Positions 38,739 to 47,813 of a stretch of 64,000 nt of DNA are shown in pieces (positions within the stretch are counted from its first letter, which is position 1; every line of letters begins with the position of its first letter). The stretch is from Terriglobia bacterium. GTDB lineage: Bacteria; Acidobacteriota; Terriglobia; Bryobacterales; Bryobacteraceae. The stretch spans positions 186,001-250,000 of the forward strand of contig JAJPHN010000044.1 of assembly GCA_021325235.1 (NCBI GenBank), given 5' to 3'. The notes under the pieces are model-generated. The model did not search any database, was not told the DNA's origin, and saw nothing but the letters and a program-made list of their open reading frames with translations. A program made the position numbers and the translations under genes.

Positions 38739-39937
38739 GCGGCGAGCAGGGCGGTTTCGCGCGCGTTGTCTGGATTGTGCTCGATAGCGTCGGGATCGGC
38801 GCGATGCCGGATGCCGCCCAATTTGGTGACGTAGGCAGTGACACACTCGGCAACATCGCCAAAAAACATCGACTTCGGCTTCCCAATCTGACACGCCTTG
38901 GGCTGGCGAACATTAAGCCTCTGCCCGGTCTCTCGGCTGTCGATCAACCGGCAGGTGCTTTCGGGCGTTGTACCCTCGCGTCTCCAGGTAAAGATACAAC
39001 GACGGGCCATTGGGAGATGGCGGGCATTATACTCGAGCATCCGTTCCCGCTTTATCCGCACGGGTTTCCATCGAACCTTATCTCCGAGTTCGAAGCAAGA
39101 ATTGGGCGCAGGACGCTCGGCAACAAACCCGCTTCGGGCACCGAGATCATTCAGGAGCTCGGTGCGCGCCATATGGAAACGGGCTGGCCGATCATCTATA
39201 CATCGGCCGACAGTGTGTTTCAAGTGGCTGCGCATGAGCAGGTGATTTCGCTCGATGAACTTTACCGCATTTGCGAAATCGCGCGCCAGATGCTGAAGGG
39301 ACCGAACGAAGTTGGGCGCGTCATTGCCAGACCGTTCGTCGGCGAGCCCGGTAATTTCAAACGTACACCGAACCGCCACGATTACGCCGTCCCTCCGCCA
39401 CATGGCATGTTGCTCGATTGTCTGGCGGAAGCGCAGGTCCCCGTGTGGGCGATTGGAAAAATCTCCGACATATTTCTCGGCCGCGGCATCACGCAGTCAA
39501 CCAAGACAGTCGATAACGCGGACGGCATGCAGAAGACGATCGCGAGCATGCGCGAGCAGCAAAGCGGGCTGATTTGGGTGAACCTGGTCGACTTCGACCA
39601 GCAGTACGGGCATCGCAACGACGTGAAGGGCTACGCTGATGCCCTCGAAGCGGTGGATCGCTGGTTGCCCACGCTCGAACTCGCTCCAGACGATCTGCTG
39701 ATTCTAACGGCCGATCACGGCTGCGATCCCACAACTCCGTCTACCGATCATTCGCGTGAATACACACCCTTGCTGCTGTTCGGCGAACACGTGCAGAGCG
39801 GAGTCGATCTGGGTACACGGTCCACGCTTGCCGATATCGGCCAGACTGTTGCCGAGATCTTCGGTACGCGTCTCGGCGCGGGCACCAGCTTTTTGCGCCA
39901 AATCCAGAAAGGACAAATCAACACAGCCACCGTATGA
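38735..39937 (+). CDS. deoB: Phosphopentomutase DeoB
   Basis: DeoB interconverts (deoxy)ribose 1- and 5-phosphate in nucleoside salvage. The 400-residue protein has the alkaline-phosphatase-superfamily metal site of the family: [17 protein letters not shown] at the start, [13 protein letters not shown] (the threonine that is phosphorylated) near 87-99, [15 protein letters not shown] and [21 protein letters not shown]. The ATG at 38735 overlaps the previous stop by 4 nt and gives the expected N-terminus; longer readings run into the upstream gene. tpiA overlaps its end by 4 nt. Confidence 0.96.
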   Translation: MSGEQGGFARVVWIVLDSVGIGAMPDAAQFGDVGSDTLGNIAKKHRLRLPNLTRLGLANIKPLPGLSAVDQPAGAFGRCTLASPGKDTTTGHWEMAGIILEHPFPLYPHGFPSNLISEFEARIGRRTLGNKPASGTEIIQELGARHMETGWPIIYTSADSVFQVAAHEQVISLDELYRICEIARQMLKGPNEVGRVIARPFVGEPGNFKRTPNRHDYAVPPPHGMLLDCLAEAQVPVWAIGKISDIFLGRGITQSTKTVDNADGMQKTIASMREQQSGLIWVNLVDFDQQYGHRNDVKGYADALEAVDRWLPTLELAPDDLLILTADHGCDPTTPSTDHSREYTPLLLFGEHVQSGVDLGTRSTLADIGQTVAEIFGTRLGAGTSFLRQIQKGQINTATV

Positions 39938-40689
39938 GACGGCGGATAACAGCAGGTAACTGGAAGATGTACAAGACCGCTTCCGAAGCGGTGGCATTTC
40001 TCGAAAAGTTCAAAGCGCTGGCGGCGGATGTCACAAATTGTGAGCTCGCTCTTTTTCCGCCAGCCTTGAGCATCCCCGCGGCCGTGGAAGCAGCAAAGGA
40101 AAGTCGGATTCATATCGGCGGCCAAAATATTCACTGGTGTGCCGAAGGCGCTTACACCGGCGAAATCTCTGCCCCCATGCTGCGCGCCGCAGGTGCCACC
40201 TGGGTTTTGGTCGGCCATAGCGAACGCCGGCATCAAGTCTGCCAGGAAACAGATGCGGATGTTCTCAGAAAAGCCCAAGCCGCCATCTCGGCCGGGCTCA
40301 AGCCGATCATCTGCGTCGGCGAAAAGCTGGAAGAGCACAAAGCGGGTAAAGCCCACGAAGTGCTGATCCGGCAGTTCGCTGGGGGCGTTGCGGGTCTGAC
40401 CGAAGAGCAATTCGCCGAAATCGTGATTGCGTACGAGCCCGTCTGGGCAATCGGAACCGGCCACACGGCTACGCCGGAAATTGCTTCGGAAGCGCATCGC
40501 CTGATACGTGCCGAGGCCGATAAGCGCTTTGGGTCGGAAGCGGCCCAGCGGCTGCGGATCCTTTACGGAGGCAGCGTGAAGCCGGATAACATCGAGGGTC
40601 TCATGCGCGAACCGGAAATAGACGGGACACTCGTCGGGGGTGCCAGCCTCGATCCCGATTCCTTCGTGAAGATCGCGCGGGCGGCTTAA
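39934..40689 (+). CDS. tpiA: Triose-phosphate isomerase
   Basis: TpiA interconverts glyceraldehyde 3-phosphate and dihydroxyacetone phosphate in glycolysis. The 251-residue protein has the N-terminal AGNWKMYKT (catalytic Lys), VLVGHSERR (catalytic His), the signature [15 protein letters not shown] (catalytic Glu) and the phosphate loop [11 protein letters not shown] with [12 protein letters not shown]. The ATG overlaps the deoB stop (ATGA), making it the last gene of yebC-ruvC-unknown-deoB-tpiA. Confidence 0.97.
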   Translation: MRRRITAGNWKMYKTASEAVAFLEKFKALAADVTNCELALFPPALSIPAAVEAAKESRIHIGGQNIHWCAEGAYTGEISAPMLRAAGATWVLVGHSERRHQVCQETDADVLRKAQAAISAGLKPIICVGEKLEEHKAGKAHEVLIRQFAGGVAGLTEEQFAEIVIAYEPVWAIGTGHTATPEIASEAHRLIRAEADKRFGSEAAQRLRILYGGSVKPDNIEGLMREPEIDGTLVGGASLDPDSFVKIARAA

Positions 40690-40754
40690 ACGCGCAATGA
40701 AGCGGGATCCATCTTAGGGAAACTCACCGCGTCAGCTGCACAATCGAACAACGC

Positions 40755-42071
40755 ATGAATCATTCAGCAGAGACCGACGGCGGCGGCTTCCCGGACGTGT
40801 TCTCGAAGAGAATCGGGCTGATTTGTGTTTTGATTTTCGTCGCCGGATTCGGCTTGCGTGCGGCTCTTTGGTTCCACAGCGGAGCGCGTATCCTCTTCAA
40901 TCACGTGGAAGTGGTGCAGACGGCCATGTGCTTCGCGCGCAATGGATTCCTCGGCAACCCCTTTATTCTTCCGACCGGCCCCACGGCGCACGTGACTCCC
41001 GCATTTCCGTTTCTGATCGGATTGATGTACAAGATCGCACCCGATCTCCGAACCGGCGAGACGCTTAAAAATGTGCTCACAATCGCCATTGCAAGCCTTC
41101 AGTTTGCGCTCCTGCCGCTTCTGGCCCGCGCCGCGCGATTAGGTATCCGGGCCGGTTTGATCGCGGGCGTTATCGGCGCGCTTATGCCGGTGCTTTATCT
41201 TGATTGCTCGGGCGATTACGAGGCCCCGCTCGTCGGGCTCACATTGATCCTTTGTGTGCTGGCGACTTTTCGTCTGGCAAGCCCGAGCCGCGCTCCCTGG
41301 AACGCGTTTTCTATTGGAATCGCCTGGGGTCTGACTGCTCTGGTCTCGGCCCAGCTGCTCCTCTGCGGCGTCGTCTACATGCTCGCGCGCGAGATCTTCG
41401 TTCGTGATCGGCTGCGCCATCGCATCGTGCGTATCGGCATCTTTGCTGCTGGCGTGCTTGCTGCGGTCCTGCCCTGGGGTATTCGCAACTATGTCGAGCT
41501 GGGCGCACCCGTCATCTCTCGCGACAATGCCGGTCTTGAACTATATGTCTCAAATAACGATATCGCTGCTCCGACGCTGGATCAAAACCTCAAAAATCGC
41601 ATATTCGTTACCCTGCATCCGCACGGGAGTGTTCCGGAAGCTAAGCTGGTGCAGCGTTTGGGCGAAATCCGCTATAACGAACTGAAACGCGGCGAGGCGA
41701 TGCAGTGGATCGAATCTCACCGATGGCGCTTCCTGCTGCTAGCTTTCGAACGCGAGCGCGCGTTCTGGTTCAGTCCGGGCGGCAGCCTTGTGCAGCGCGT
41801 CTACTGGATGGGGATATTCGTTCTAGGGCTTGCCGGTTTGATTGTCGCCGGCCCCTACCGGCGTGCCAAGTTGCTCATCTTCGTCGTTATGTTGTCCGTT
41901 TACTCGCTGCCTCACCTGCTAATCGAAGCCAGTGCGCGGTATCGCTATCCGCTGAATCCGATTTTGCTGCTCTTTACAGGATTTTTTTTCGTCTGGTTTA
42001 TTGAGCGCGCTGTGGCACCGTATCTCAACCGCAGCTTGCGGCGGCACATTGCTCCTTCGCCGCTTGCCTGA
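40755..42071 (+). CDS. Multi-spanning membrane protein, GT39-like glycosyltransferase
   Basis: The 438-residue protein has about ten hydrophobic segments. It begins with a membrane helix (RIGLICVLIFVAGFGLRAAL) followed by a short polar loop, and ends in TMs with HLLIEASARYRYPLNPILLLF. This ArnT/GT39 style (RYRYPLxP near the end) is typical of the dolichyl-phosphate-mannose-type and RgtA/B/C/D-like transferases, which move a lipid-linked sugar to an acceptor in the periplasm. The catalytic acidic residue expected after the first helix is not clearly identifiable, so the family call is tentative. No polysaccharide gene is adjacent. Confidence 0.7.
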   Translation: MNHSAETDGGGFPDVFSKRIGLICVLIFVAGFGLRAALWFHSGARILFNHVEVVQTAMCFARNGFLGNPFILPTGPTAHVTPAFPFLIGLMYKIAPDLRTGETLKNVLTIAIASLQFALLPLLARAARLGIRAGLIAGVIGALMPVLYLDCSGDYEAPLVGLTLILCVLATFRLASPSRAPWNAFSIGIAWGLTALVSAQLLLCGVVYMLAREIFVRDRLRHRIVRIGIFAAGVLAAVLPWGIRNYVELGAPVISRDNAGLELYVSNNDIAAPTLDQNLKNRIFVTLHPHGSVPEAKLVQRLGEIRYNELKRGEAMQWIESHRWRFLLLAFERERAFWFSPGGSLVQRVYWMGIFVLGLAGLIVAGPYRRAKLLIFVVMLSVYSLPHLLIEASARYRYPLNPILLLFTGFFFVWFIERAVAPYLNRSLRRHIAPSPLA

Positions 42072-42087
42072 GAATTCAGGGAACGTA

Positions 42088-42150
42088 CGCTTCTGCCGCA
42101 CGCAGCGCTTGAGCGTTCAACTTTCGTAGCTAGTGGGCGTTGCAGAAGCG
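42088..42150 (+). promoter_or_regulatory. Possible structured leader of thrS
   Basis: In the 111 bases between the preceding gene and thrS, CGCTTCTGC (42088-42096) and GCAGAAGCG (42142-42150) form a perfect 9-bp inverted repeat around a 45-base loop that contains a smaller self-complementary segment (AGCGCTTGAGCGTT). In E. coli, ThrS represses its own mRNA through a tRNA-like leader. A similar role here is only a guess. No T-box sequence was recognised. Confidence 0.3.
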
Positions 42151-42182
42151 CGCTCGTTTGATAACCTCGAATTTATCCCCGA

Positions 42183-44120
42183 ATGAGCAGTTCGATAACA
42201 ATCACTCTGCCCGATGGCAGCCAGCAGCAGGTCTCTGCCGGTACGCGCCCGCTCGATATTGCAAAGTCGATCAGCCCGCGCCTCGCCAACGACGCTATCG
42301 TGGCCCGTGTCAACGGGAACCTTTTCGATCTCACCCGTCCGCTCGAAGAGAGCGCTTCAGTCGAAATACTCACCACCAAAAGTCCCGAAGCGCTTCAGGT
42401 TTACCGGCATTCTACGGCGCACCTGCTCGCCGCGGCGGTGCTCGAGCTCTTCCCGGAAACCAAACTCGGCATCGGACCGCCCACCGAAAACGGCTTCTAC
42501 TACGATTTTCAGCGCGATGCCAAATTCACGCCCGAGGATCTGGAGCGCATTGAAGCCAAAATGCGCGAAATCCAGGCGCGCAACCTGCCGTTCGACCGTG
42601 TACTCACGCCGAAGCCTGCCGGCCTGGAAAAGTACAAAGACGACTGGATGAAGCGCGAGCTGATTGAAGAGCGCGCCGGGGACGTCTTCTCTGAATACAC
42701 CCTTGGTCCGAACTTTATCGACTTCTGCCGCGGCCCGCATGTTTCTTCGACCGAAAAGCTGAAAGCTTTCAGGCTGCTATCGATTGCAGGCGCCTACTGG
42801 AAAGGCGACGAACACAACCCGCAGCTTCAGCGCATCTATGGGACCGCTTTCTTCACGCAGAAGGAGCTTGACGACTATCTCCATCGTCTCGAAGAAGCCA
42901 AGAAGCGCGATCATCGCAAACTCGGCCAGGAGCTCGACCTCTTTTCAATCCAGGAACTCGCCGGACCGGGCCTGATCTTCTTCCATCCGAAAGGCGGCGC
43001 TGTTCGCAAAATCATCGAGGACTGGATGCGCGACCAGTACCTCAAGCGCGGTTACTCGCTGGTCTACACGCCGCACGTCGCGCGCCACGATCTCTGGAAA
43101 ACTTCCGGGCACGCCGGCTACTACTCCGAAAATATGTTCACTCCGATGGAATTGGAGGACGCGGAGTATCAGCTGAAGCCGATGAACTGTCCGTTCCACA
43201 TCCTGATCTACCGCGATCGGCAACGCAGCTATCGCGACTTGCCCGTGCGACTCGGTGAGCTCGGAACTGTCTATCGCTACGAGCGCTCCGGCGTCGTCCA
43301 CGGGTTGCTTCGGGTCCGCGGCTTCACGCAGGACGATGCCCACATCTTCTGCACTCCGGAGCAGATCGAGGACGAAGTCGTGTCGTGCCTTCAGTTCGCA
43401 ATCGACACGCTCAATACTTTTGGGTTCACCAGCTACGAAGCCGAGCTCTCGACGTGGGATAAGGGCGCCAGCGGAAAATACGATGGCAGCCCGGAGCAGT
43501 GGCAGATCGGTGAAAACGCGCTCCAGCGTGCAGTCGAGCGCGTTGGCATGAAAGTCAAAGTTGCACCCGATGAGGCTGCGTTCTATGGGCCGAAAATCGA
43601 TGTCAAGCTCGTGGACGCGATCGGACGCCTGTGGCAGCTTTCCACCGTCCAGTTCGATTTCACGCTTCCGCGCCGGTTCGGCCTCGAATACATCGGCGAA
43701 GATGGTAAAGCGCATCAGCCTCTCATGGTTCATCGCGCGCTCTACGGCTCGATTGAACGCTTTTTTGGCATCCTGATCGAGCACTACGCCGGTGCATTCC
43801 CGGTCTGGCTCGCGCCTGTGCAGGCGATCGTGCTGCCGATAACGGACAAACAGACCGGCTACGCACGCGAAGTGAAAAACCGTCTGGGGGATCTCGGCAT
43901 TCGTGCCGAACTCGACGATCGCAGTGAAAAAGTCAATCTCAAAATCCGCGACGCACAAGTGCAAAAAATTCCCTTTATGCTCGTCGTAGGCGCGCGTGAA
44001 GCCGAATCGGGCCAGGTCTCGGTTCGGAATCGGAAAGCAGGCGACCAGGGCGTGACGAGTCTTGAGGCTTTCATAGAGCGCCTATCCGGTCTCATCGCCT
44101 CCAAGAGTCTCGCAGAATAA
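42183..44120 (+). CDS. thrS: Threonyl-tRNA synthetase
   Basis: ThrS charges tRNA-Thr. The 645-residue class II synthetase has an N-terminal TGS domain (about 1-65) and the second additional domain with the editing zinc site (HSTAHLLAAAVLELFP, then HxxxH-like and FIDFCRGPHV). The catalytic core follows, with motif 2 (YRYERSGVVHGLLRVRGFTQDDAH), MNCPFH and motif 3 (MVHRALYGSIERFFGILIEHYAG). An anticodon-binding domain closes the chain. The ATG at 42183 lacks a strong Shine-Dalgarno sequence. Confidence 0.97.
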   Translation: MSSSITITLPDGSQQQVSAGTRPLDIAKSISPRLANDAIVARVNGNLFDLTRPLEESASVEILTTKSPEALQVYRHSTAHLLAAAVLELFPETKLGIGPPTENGFYYDFQRDAKFTPEDLERIEAKMREIQARNLPFDRVLTPKPAGLEKYKDDWMKRELIEERAGDVFSEYTLGPNFIDFCRGPHVSSTEKLKAFRLLSIAGAYWKGDEHNPQLQRIYGTAFFTQKELDDYLHRLEEAKKRDHRKLGQELDLFSIQELAGPGLIFFHPKGGAVRKIIEDWMRDQYLKRGYSLVYTPHVARHDLWKTSGHAGYYSENMFTPMELEDAEYQLKPMNCPFHILIYRDRQRSYRDLPVRLGELGTVYRYERSGVVHGLLRVRGFTQDDAHIFCTPEQIEDEVVSCLQFAIDTLNTFGFTSYEAELSTWDKGASGKYDGSPEQWQIGENALQRAVERVGMKVKVAPDEAAFYGPKIDVKLVDAIGRLWQLSTVQFDFTLPRRFGLEYIGEDGKAHQPLMVHRALYGSIERFFGILIEHYAGAFPVWLAPVQAIVLPITDKQTGYAREVKNRLGDLGIRAELDDRSEKVNLKIRDAQVQKIPFMLVVGAREAESGQVSVRNRKAGDQGVTSLEAFIERLSGLIASKSLAE

Positions 44121-44122
44121 GC

Positions 44123-45244
44123 TTGCTGCGCTTTTTCGCGTTCGCTCTGCTGCTTGGATGCTGGACTTATTCCGTTCTGGCCGTCGTGGCAGCTGAGCGC
44201 TACCGCAGGCGTAAGCCCTCGCAGGAAAAGGCATCTCCCGCGACTGGCATCAGCATACTGAAACCGCTCGCCGGCCTGGACATGGGGCTGGAAGCGAACC
44301 TGCGCAGCTACTTCGAGCAGGACTATCCACTCTTTGAACTTCTCTTCGCGGTGCGCGACTCCGGTGATGCGCCCGCGCAGATCGTCCGCGATCTGCAGGC
44401 TCAGTACCCGCATGTGGCCAGCCAGCTCATCGTTACGGGCGAGCCGCCCTATCCGCACGACAAAGTCTTCAAACTGCAATGCCTGCTTGAAATCGCTCGG
44501 TACGAGCTTATCGCGATGGCCGACAGTGATGTGCGTGCGGGAAGCGATTTCTGCCGCCAGCTGGCCGCTGAATTTTCAAACCAAAACCTCGCCCTGACTA
44601 CCTGTCCGTATCGCGCAATCGGCGGCCCGAGCCTGTGGTCGCGGCTCGAAGCTCTGAGCATGAATACCGATTTCTTCGCTGGAGTCTTCACGGCCGTCAT
44701 GCTCGAAGGCGCGAAATTCGCCATTGGCCCGACCATTGTCGCCCGGCGCAGTCTGCTTCAATCGCTGGGCGGCATTGAGCGCTTTCGCGACTATATCTCC
44801 GAAGATTTCGTCCTTGGGCACACGGCCTCTGAGCAGGGTTTCGGAGTCGATTTGTCATCGTACACTGTCGAGCACCGGATCGGCAGCGAGGTCCTCCTCA
44901 AAAATTTTGCCCATCGAGCGCGCTGGGCTCGCACCACGCGGCGCTCCCGTCCGGCCGGTTATATAGGCCAGTTCTTTACCTATCCGGTTTCGGCGCTGTC
45001 GTGTATCCTGTTCCTGCTGCCATTCTGGAAGCCGCTGCTCGCAATTACGGTCGTGCTTCGCGTCCTGAATGCGTACGTCATCTCCGACCGCGTGCTCAGA
45101 GCGCGCGTGCCCTGGCATCTGCTGCCGCTTCAGGACCTCCTCAGCTTCGCATTCTGGCTGGCTGGCTTCTTCGGGAATTCAGTCGAATGGCGCGGCCGCC
45201 GTTACCTGATCAAACGCGACGGCACCCTCGAAGCACAGAACTAG
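44123..45244 (+). CDS. Glycosyltransferase family 2/21, HpnI or ceramide-glucosyltransferase-like
   Basis: The 373-residue protein starts at a TTG 2 nt after thrS. An N-terminal membrane helix precedes a GT-A domain with SILKPLAGLD, YFEQDYPLFELLFAVRDSGDA, the second acidic site MADSDVR and EDFVLGH. The (Q/R)xxRW-type motif occurs in HRARWARTTR. C-terminal membrane helices (about 270-345) end the protein. This is the layout of ceramide glucosyltransferases and of HpnI, which acts in hopanoid side-chain synthesis. No other hopanoid gene is here, so glycolipid synthesis in general is all that can be claimed. Confidence 0.85.
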   Translation: MLRFFAFALLLGCWTYSVLAVVAAERYRRRKPSQEKASPATGISILKPLAGLDMGLEANLRSYFEQDYPLFELLFAVRDSGDAPAQIVRDLQAQYPHVASQLIVTGEPPYPHDKVFKLQCLLEIARYELIAMADSDVRAGSDFCRQLAAEFSNQNLALTTCPYRAIGGPSLWSRLEALSMNTDFFAGVFTAVMLEGAKFAIGPTIVARRSLLQSLGGIERFRDYISEDFVLGHTASEQGFGVDLSSYTVEHRIGSEVLLKNFAHRARWARTTRRSRPAGYIGQFFTYPVSALSCILFLLPFWKPLLAITVVLRVLNAYVISDRVLRARVPWHLLPLQDLLSFAFWLAGFFGNSVEWRGRRYLIKRDGTLEAQN

Positions 45245-45627
45245 TGCTCCATCGCTTTCTTGAGATCGTTAGCCAAATGATCGGCAACCTTCTGCTCACC
45301 GCCGTGCTTTACTCCCAGAAACTTGCCGTCGCGATCCCCGGCGCTTCCGCTCCATAGCACCACCTCACCCTTTGGGTCTTTTAGGTCGACCGTGGCGCTC
45401 TGCGTGCGCTGCGCACCCATGTTCGGCGCGCTCATAATCGCGTCGGCTTGCGACTTGTCCAGCACGATCGTAATCCGATCGTGGAACTTCTTGGAGATGG
45501 CAGCTCGCAGGTACTCATCGAGCCCGTTGTCCATCTTCTCGATGTAAATCTTTTTGACGTCGGCAAGGCGGATCGCCTCCGCCCCGAGCAGCAGGCCGGC
45601 AGTCGCCAATAGCAGCAGAGTTTTCAT
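45241..45627 (-). CDS. Small secreted protein of unknown function
   Basis: From the ATG at 45627 the product has 128 residues with a signal peptide (MKTLLLLATAGLLLGAEA). The mature part has ADVKKIYIEKMDNGLDEYLRAAISKKF and VLDKSQADAIMS, a pattern seen in small acidobacterial periplasmic proteins. It may be related to LptE/DUF-type lipopolysaccharide-assembly folds, but I cannot name the family. An upstream start at 45663 is less likely. Its stop codon interlocks with that of the convergent glycosyltransferase. Confidence 0.7.
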   Translation of the reverse strand: MKTLLLLATAGLLLGAEAIRLADVKKIYIEKMDNGLDEYLRAAISKKFHDRITIVLDKSQADAIMSAPNMGAQRTQSATVDLKDPKGEVVLWSGSAGDRDGKFLGVKHGGEQKVADHLANDLKKAMEH

Positions 45628-45680
45628 TCGTACAGATTGTAGCCGAGCCGCGATTCGCAGCAAAGCGAGTCCCGTACGGA

Positions 45681-46754
45681 CTACAGCAGGTCTTCCCGCT
45701 TCTGCTGATCCAAGGTCTTGACCAGTTTGCTCACGTCCTGTGCCTGCTCGCGGCTCGCGACCAGCAGCGCATCGGGTGTATCGACAACCACCAGATTATG
45801 CACACCCACAAGCGCCACTGTCTTCGCGGCATCTACATAGTTGCCACGGCTGTTTTCCGCAACCAGGTCTCCGCGTGACGCATTTCCGTTTTGGTCCTTA
45901 TCGGCCAGATCATAAACCGCGCTCCAGCTCCCGACATCGTTCCATCCGATATCGTCGAGCGCGATTCCGCTCACTTCCTCAGCTTTCTCGAGAATCGCGT
46001 AATCTACCGAAATGTCTTCGCACAGCGGATAGACTTCCGCGAGTTCCTCTTTGAACGACTTACTGCGAAACGAAGGCAATCCCGCCAGCAGAGTTGCCGT
46101 CTTCGGCTGATGCTTTCGCATCAAGTCCAAAATCAGCTCCGCTCGCCAGAAAAACATTCCGGCGTTCCAGAAAAAATTTCCGCGCTCCACGAACCGCTTG
46201 GCGGTCCTGGCGTCGGGTTTTTCGCGGAAGCTTGTCACCGCAAGAGCTTCAGTCGCCCCCGCCTTCACATTCTTCGGAAATTCGATGTATCCGTAGCCCG
46301 TCTCCGCCCAGCGCGGTTGAATTCCGAGCACGACCACCCGGTTGCCTTCGGCCGCGCGATAGGCCGCCTTTACGAAATTGCGAAACCGGCTTTCTTTGAG
46401 GATCAGATGATCGGCCGGAAAAACGCCGAGCACCGCTTCCGGGTTCATCTTGTGAAGAATCTGCGCCGCCAGTCCGATGCAAGGTGCCGTATTGCGCTGA
46501 GCGGGCTCGGCCAGAATCTGTTTCTTGGGTATCTCAGGCAACTGGCTGCGAATCTCTCCTTGCAGCAGTTCGTTGGTGATGACCCAAATGTTTTCGGGTG
46601 GGAGCACGGGCTTCAGACGGTCCACCGTCTGTTGAATCAGTGTCCTCTCGCCGAAAAACCGCAGAACCTGTTTTGCGTTCCGCTTGCGGCTGCGCGGCCA
46701 AAAGCGGGTTCCGCGTCCGCCGGCCATAATCAGGCCGTACCGGTTGTTACTCAT
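45681..46754 (-). CDS. manC: Mannose-1-phosphate guanylyltransferase (GDP-mannose pyrophosphorylase)
   Basis: This enzyme makes GDP-mannose from mannose 1-phosphate and GTP for surface glycans. The 357-residue protein has the nucleotidyltransferase signature MAGGRGTRFWPRSRKRNAKQ (about 10-29), FPADHLI, ETGYGYIEF, FREKPDA and WNAGMFFW. It has only the pyrophosphorylase part, without the phosphomannose-isomerase half of bifunctional ManC/AlgA. The C-terminal part (VYDLADKDQNGN, ALVGVHNLVVVDTPDALLV) matches the family. Neighbours do not form a glycan operon. Confidence 0.94.
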   Translation of the reverse strand: MSNNRYGLIMAGGRGTRFWPRSRKRNAKQVLRFFGERTLIQQTVDRLKPVLPPENIWVITNELLQGEIRSQLPEIPKKQILAEPAQRNTAPCIGLAAQILHKMNPEAVLGVFPADHLILKESRFRNFVKAAYRAAEGNRVVVLGIQPRWAETGYGYIEFPKNVKAGATEALAVTSFREKPDARTAKRFVERGNFFWNAGMFFWRAELILDLMRKHQPKTATLLAGLPSFRSKSFKEELAEVYPLCEDISVDYAILEKAEEVSGIALDDIGWNDVGSWSAVYDLADKDQNGNASRGDLVAENSRGNYVDAAKTVALVGVHNLVVVDTPDALLVASREQAQDVSKLVKTLDQQKREDLL

Positions 46755-46796
46755 CTTCGATCGGGGTTCGTTTCAATGTAGCAGCAGCCGTCGTTC

Positions 46797-47768
46797 TTAC
46801 ACCGAGCGCACGAATGCGGCGATTCGCTCCAGGCCATCAATTGCTGCGCGAACTGTAGCGCCCCATAGCAGGAAGCCGTGTGGCATGGCTGCATAGTGCT
46901 CGTGCTCGACGCGTACGCCTGCTTCGCGCAGAGCGTTTCCGTAACTCAATCCGTCGTCGCGCAGGATGTCGTATTCGGCGGTAAGAATCAACGCAGCGGG
47001 CTGGCGCTGCAGAGCATCCGGCTTAGCATACAGCGGCGAAATATGCGCCGTTCGCCGATCGGCATCACGCGGCAGGAATAACTGCCAGACGTATACGCAA
47101 TCGAGAAGCGTGAAGGGCGGTACGAGTGCATTTTCTACATACGCGGGCAGCGACATCACCGCATCGAGCATCGGATAAATCAGCACTTGCGCGTCGATAC
47201 GAACGTCGCTCCCATCTGCCTGAAGCGCTGCGCAGGCAGCCAGATTTCCGCCGGCGCTGTCTCCGGCAATAATCAATCGCCGCGGCCGCAGAGTTTGAGT
47301 GATCCACAGCAATGCATCGAAGCAATCATCCAGGGCCGCCGGCCAGCGATGCTCCGGAGCCAGGCGGTAATCCACCGACACAACCTGAGCGGGCGTAAGA
47401 TTTGCGATGGCGCGGCACACCGGCTCATGTGTCTCGAGACTACCTGCAAAAAATCCACCGCCATGCACGTACAGCACGACTGGTAGATTGCCGCGCGACT
47501 GCTCGGGCCGGTACAGGCGCACGCGGAGCTTTTCACCGGCCCGCGTGAGCATCGAGTGATCTTCGATCGCGGCAACCGGAGCGGGTTCGCCGGCGCGTAC
47601 AATGCCCTTGAGTTGAAGCGCTCGCTTCTGCTCAATCGACATAACGGCGCAATTCCCGCGCGGGTCCATCTGCGCCAGAATCTCGCGAACCTTCTCGTCG
47701 GGTATATCCTCGACACTCCGCAACCGGATCATCTCTTCAATATCGCAGCGCCTCTGCAATTGCGCCAC
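46797..47768 (-). CDS. Alpha/beta hydrolase of the hormone-sensitive-lipase (HSL) esterase family
   Basis: The 323-residue protein has the HSL oxyanion motif HGGG (102-105, in VVLYVHGGGFFAGS) and the nucleophile elbow GDSAGG (Ser171). The catalytic aspartate is in ILTAEYDILRDDG and the histidine in AAMPHGFL near the C-terminus. Such enzymes hydrolyse short-chain esters in the cytoplasm. The N-terminal 60 residues (RLRSVEDIPDEKVREIL) form the usual cap. The physiological substrate is unknown. Confidence 0.93.
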   Translation of the reverse strand: MAQLQRRCDIEEMIRLRSVEDIPDEKVREILAQMDPRGNCAVMSIEQKRALQLKGIVRAGEPAPVAAIEDHSMLTRAGEKLRVRLYRPEQSRGNLPVVLYVHGGGFFAGSLETHEPVCRAIANLTPAQVVSVDYRLAPEHRWPAALDDCFDALLWITQTLRPRRLIIAGDSAGGNLAACAALQADGSDVRIDAQVLIYPMLDAVMSLPAYVENALVPPFTLLDCVYVWQLFLPRDADRRTAHISPLYAKPDALQRQPAALILTAEYDILRDDGLSYGNALREAGVRVEHEHYAAMPHGFLLWGATVRAAIDGLERIAAFVRSV

Positions 47769-47813
47769 TGAGCTCGCACCGTAATAGAAATCTCTCTGCC
47801 GCGTCGAACGAGC

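Noticed and set aside
42072-42182. T-box riboswitch before thrS
   Set aside because: The leader is only 111 bases and lacks the T-box sequence and a terminator. Only a simple inverted repeat is present.
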